The notes under the pieces were generated by a model. That model was given only the letters and a program-made list of their open reading frames with translations, was not told where the DNA came from and searched no databases. A stretch of DNA of 42,828 bases. Source: Candidatus Cibiobacter qucibialis (GTDB lineage: Bacteria > Bacillota > Clostridia > Oscillospirales > Ruminococcaceae). Each line of letters begins with the position of its first letter. Position 1 is the first letter of the stretch. The translations under genes and the position numbers were made by a program. This document shows positions 40,938-42,828 of this stretch, piece by piece. The DNA lies in contig SAUS01000016.1 of NCBI GenBank assembly GCA_004000625.1, positions 1-42,828 of the forward strand. The letters are read 5' to 3'.

Positions 40938-42449
40938 ATGTTTGTAGGAACATGGTGGTCACTGATGCCGCCCATTGTGGCGATTGCGCTGGCACTGCTG
41001 ACCAAAGAAGTGTATTTGTCATTGTTTGCGGGGTGTGCCCTTGGCGCACTGTTGGTGGCAGAATTCCACCCGTGGATTGCGTTTGATACGCTGTTTAACA
41101 CAATGATCGATAGTGTAGATTTTTCCATTCTGATGTTCATGATCCTTTTGGGCATGATCGTTATGCTCATGCAGGAATCCGGCGGCACCCGCGCTTACGG
41201 TGAGTGGGCCTCCAGCCACCTGAAAAGTAAGCGCTCCGCTTTGGTAACGACCTCTCTGCTCGGTGCGCTGATTTTTGTGGATGACTACTTCAACTGCCTG
41301 ACGGTTGGCTCTGTCATGCGCCCTGTCACAGATAAGTACAAGGTTTCCCGCGCCAAGCTGGCGTATATCATTGATGCGACCGCCGCGCCAGTCTGCATCA
41401 TTGCGCCGATTTCTTCCTGGGCGGCAGCCGTCAACTCTTACGTTCCGGCGGGCAGCTCCATGTCCGGTTTTGAGATGTTCGTTAAAACCATTCCGTTCAA
41501 CCTCTATGCAATTTTAACCCTGTATATGGTGTTCTTCACCTCCATTGTAGGCTTCGATTTCGGCCTGATGAAAAAGCATGAAGAGAACGCGGCCAAAGGT
41601 GATCTGTTCACCTCCGGCGGGGAAGAGTTCCAGAACCAGGAAACAAAAGACCCGACCGAGGGCGGCAAATACGCCAAAGGCAAGGTCATCGATCTGATTG
41701 CGCCCATGGTCGTCATGATTGCAACGGCAATCGCAGCTATGATCTGGACCGGCCACCTGAACGGCGGCCAGAATCTGGTGGAGGACTTTGCCAACTGTTC
41801 TTCTTCGGAATCGTTGGTGTTTGCCGGTTTGGTCACAGTGGGATTCCTGCTGCTTCTGTATCTGCCGCGCCGTGTCATCGGCTTCAAGGATTTTATGAAT
41901 TCCGTTCCCGAAGGCGGCAAGCTTATGATGCCCGCCATCCTGATTTTAGTGCTGGCCTGGACTCTGAAAGGTATGACGGACGCCCTGGGTATCGGTACCT
42001 TTGTACGTTCGGCTATCAATCTGAATTCCAGCCTGATGAACTTTGTGCCGCTGATCATCTTCTGCATTGCAATTTTTATTGCCTTTTCTTCCGGCACCAG
42101 CTGGGGCACCTTTGCTATTTTTGTGCCCATCGTGGTCAACATGTTTGCTGAACTGGACCCGACCATGATGATCATTTCTGTAGCGGCTGTCCTGGCTGGT
42201 GCTGTCTGCGGTGACCATATTTCGCCTATTTCTGATACTACCATCATGTCCAGCTCCGGTGCCCAGTCCAACCATATCAACCATGTGCAAACCCAGATGC
42301 AGTACGCCTTTGTGGTCATTGCCGTGTGTGCTGTTGGCTACCTGATCGCCGGCTTTACCGAAAACTGGTGGCTGACCCTGCTTTGCTCGCTGGTGATTTT
42401 GACCGGAGTGCTGTTGGAGATAAGGAAGAGGGAAATGTGCGGCCGATAA
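40938..42449 (+). CDS. NhaC-family Na+/H+ antiporter
   Basis: 503 residues with about a dozen hydrophobic segments. Family features are LGALIFVDDYFNCLTVGSVMRPVTD near residues 112-136 and DATAAPVCIIAPISSWAA near 150. The second half contains SSGTSWGTFAIFVPIV and GAVCGDHISPISDTTIMSSSGA. It exchanges sodium (or another cation or carboxylate pair) for protons across the membrane; some relatives swap amino-acid or dicarboxylate substrates, so the ion is inferred. GAGGAAAGGAAG lies before ATG 40938. It is transcribed alone from its own promoter. Confidence 0.92.
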   Translation: MFVGTWWSLMPPIVAIALALLTKEVYLSLFAGCALGALLVAEFHPWIAFDTLFNTMIDSVDFSILMFMILLGMIVMLMQESGGTRAYGEWASSHLKSKRSALVTTSLLGALIFVDDYFNCLTVGSVMRPVTDKYKVSRAKLAYIIDATAAPVCIIAPISSWAAAVNSYVPAGSSMSGFEMFVKTIPFNLYAILTLYMVFFTSIVGFDFGLMKKHEENAAKGDLFTSGGEEFQNQETKDPTEGGKYAKGKVIDLIAPMVVMIATAIAAMIWTGHLNGGQNLVEDFANCSSSESLVFAGLVTVGFLLLLYLPRRVIGFKDFMNSVPEGGKLMMPAILILVLAWTLKGMTDALGIGTFVRSAINLNSSLMNFVPLIIFCIAIFIAFSSGTSWGTFAIFVPIVVNMFAELDPTMMIISVAAVLAGAVCGDHISPISDTTIMSSSGAQSNHINHVQTQMQYAFVVIAVCAVGYLIAGFTENWWLTLLCSLVILTGVLLEIRKREMCGR

Positions 42450-42828
42450 ACCATACTGACGTAGCATCATCAAAAAGAACCTGTTTTGCACACTATATGG
42501 GGCACTAAAACCGGTCGTGTTTTACAGTTATATGAACTATATATGAACTAAAACGCCGAACTTTTGGCCCCTGCGGCACAAAATTGGCACAGCTTTTTCA
42601 GAAGTGTTGAGGAGATGGCAAAAAACAGGAGAAACCAATGAGAATCCATGAGTTTATCACCTGCTTCGAAAAACTGTTGTTGAGTACCTGATGCAGAGGG
42701 GCCGGCCTTCTTTACATGGCTGCCGAAGATGTTTGGTAAAAGAGTTGTAGTTACCGTCCATGGGGAGTGTGAAATAATACGCGGCTGTCATAATAGGGAC
42801 AAGGGTACTGTAGAGAAGAAAAGGCTCC
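42450..42828. other. Non-coding end of the window with an 11-bp tandem repeat
   Basis: No convincing gene. TATATGAACTA is repeated exactly twice, head to tail (42529-42539 and 42540-42550). Two 11-bp direct repeats are the spacing bound by OmpR/PhoB-type response regulators, so this may be upstream control of a gene beyond the window. A short frame with a good ribosome site near 42639 ends after 17 codons. Confidence 0.4.

Noticed and set aside
42639..42692. A 17-codon frame MRIHEFITCFEKLL with a good ribosome site
   Set aside because: Too short to support; it could be a relic of a hydrolase gene start, but the following sequence does not continue it in any frame.

Overview
The window looks like DNA of a moderately high-GC gut Firmicute (class Clostridia). 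The Faecalibacterium/Gemmiger/Subdoligranulum neighbourhood of the Oscillospiraceae is my best guess, from the style of the proteins and intergenic repeats. The evidence is AGGAGG-type ribosome binding sites, sortase-anchored pilins with Gram-positive signal peptides, NhaC and DUF362 proteins, and rho-independent terminators. The genus is inference; no rRNA or tRNA gene was seen.

Left end (1-7.3 kb): a complete plasmid-type replication and partition module on the minus strand. It holds a long Rep_3-family initiator (3991-5895), parA, parB and a small third partition-operon gene. Iteron-like repeats built on CCTGTG...TTGCAAC or TTCCAAC lie on both sides: 17 copies upstream of rep (5988-6728) and 5 beyond the par operon (406-711). 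Three copies of a different 19-bp repeat lie between parA and rep. The window therefore appears to carry the origin of a large plasmid or chromid, or an integrated one, although most of the cargo is chromosome-like.

7.4-22.3 kb: a surface-pilus locus on the plus strand. A 1.86-kaa LPHTG adhesin sits behind a structured leader with two perfect hairpins and a short overlapping ORF. It is followed by an LPTTG backbone pilin with a pilin motif and two different class C-type sortases. A MoxR AAA+ ATPase and an unusual DUF58-transglutaminase fusion, whose expected catalytic Cys is Ser, complete the locus.

22.3-30.3 kb: a LacI-type regulator, a truncated cupin pseudogene, a ROK sugar kinase followed by two secreted or anchored proteins, an HD-domain hydrolase, a small unknown protein, a GNAT acetyltransferase and a PfkB kinase resembling pseudouridine kinase.

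30.3-35.7 kb: an RND efflux pump with a roughly 400-residue coiled-coil insertion, co-transcribed with a TetR repressor. A perfect 16-bp palindrome just downstream of the promoter is the likely operator.

35.8-42.8 kb: an alkA-ogt alkylation-repair pair, a DUF362 protein with a stem-loop leader, a small membrane protein whose C-terminus is encoded by a mobile repeat, an AraC regulator, and an NhaC antiporter divergent from it.

Nine copies (two partial) of one miniature inverted-repeat element are scattered through the window. It has 18-bp ends GGCAATACCGCATAATTC and usually a 4-bp AT-rich target duplication, and it occurs in about 284-, 172- and 99-bp forms. It has landed beside parA, in the upstream regions of several genes, between genes and their terminators, and inside one coding region.
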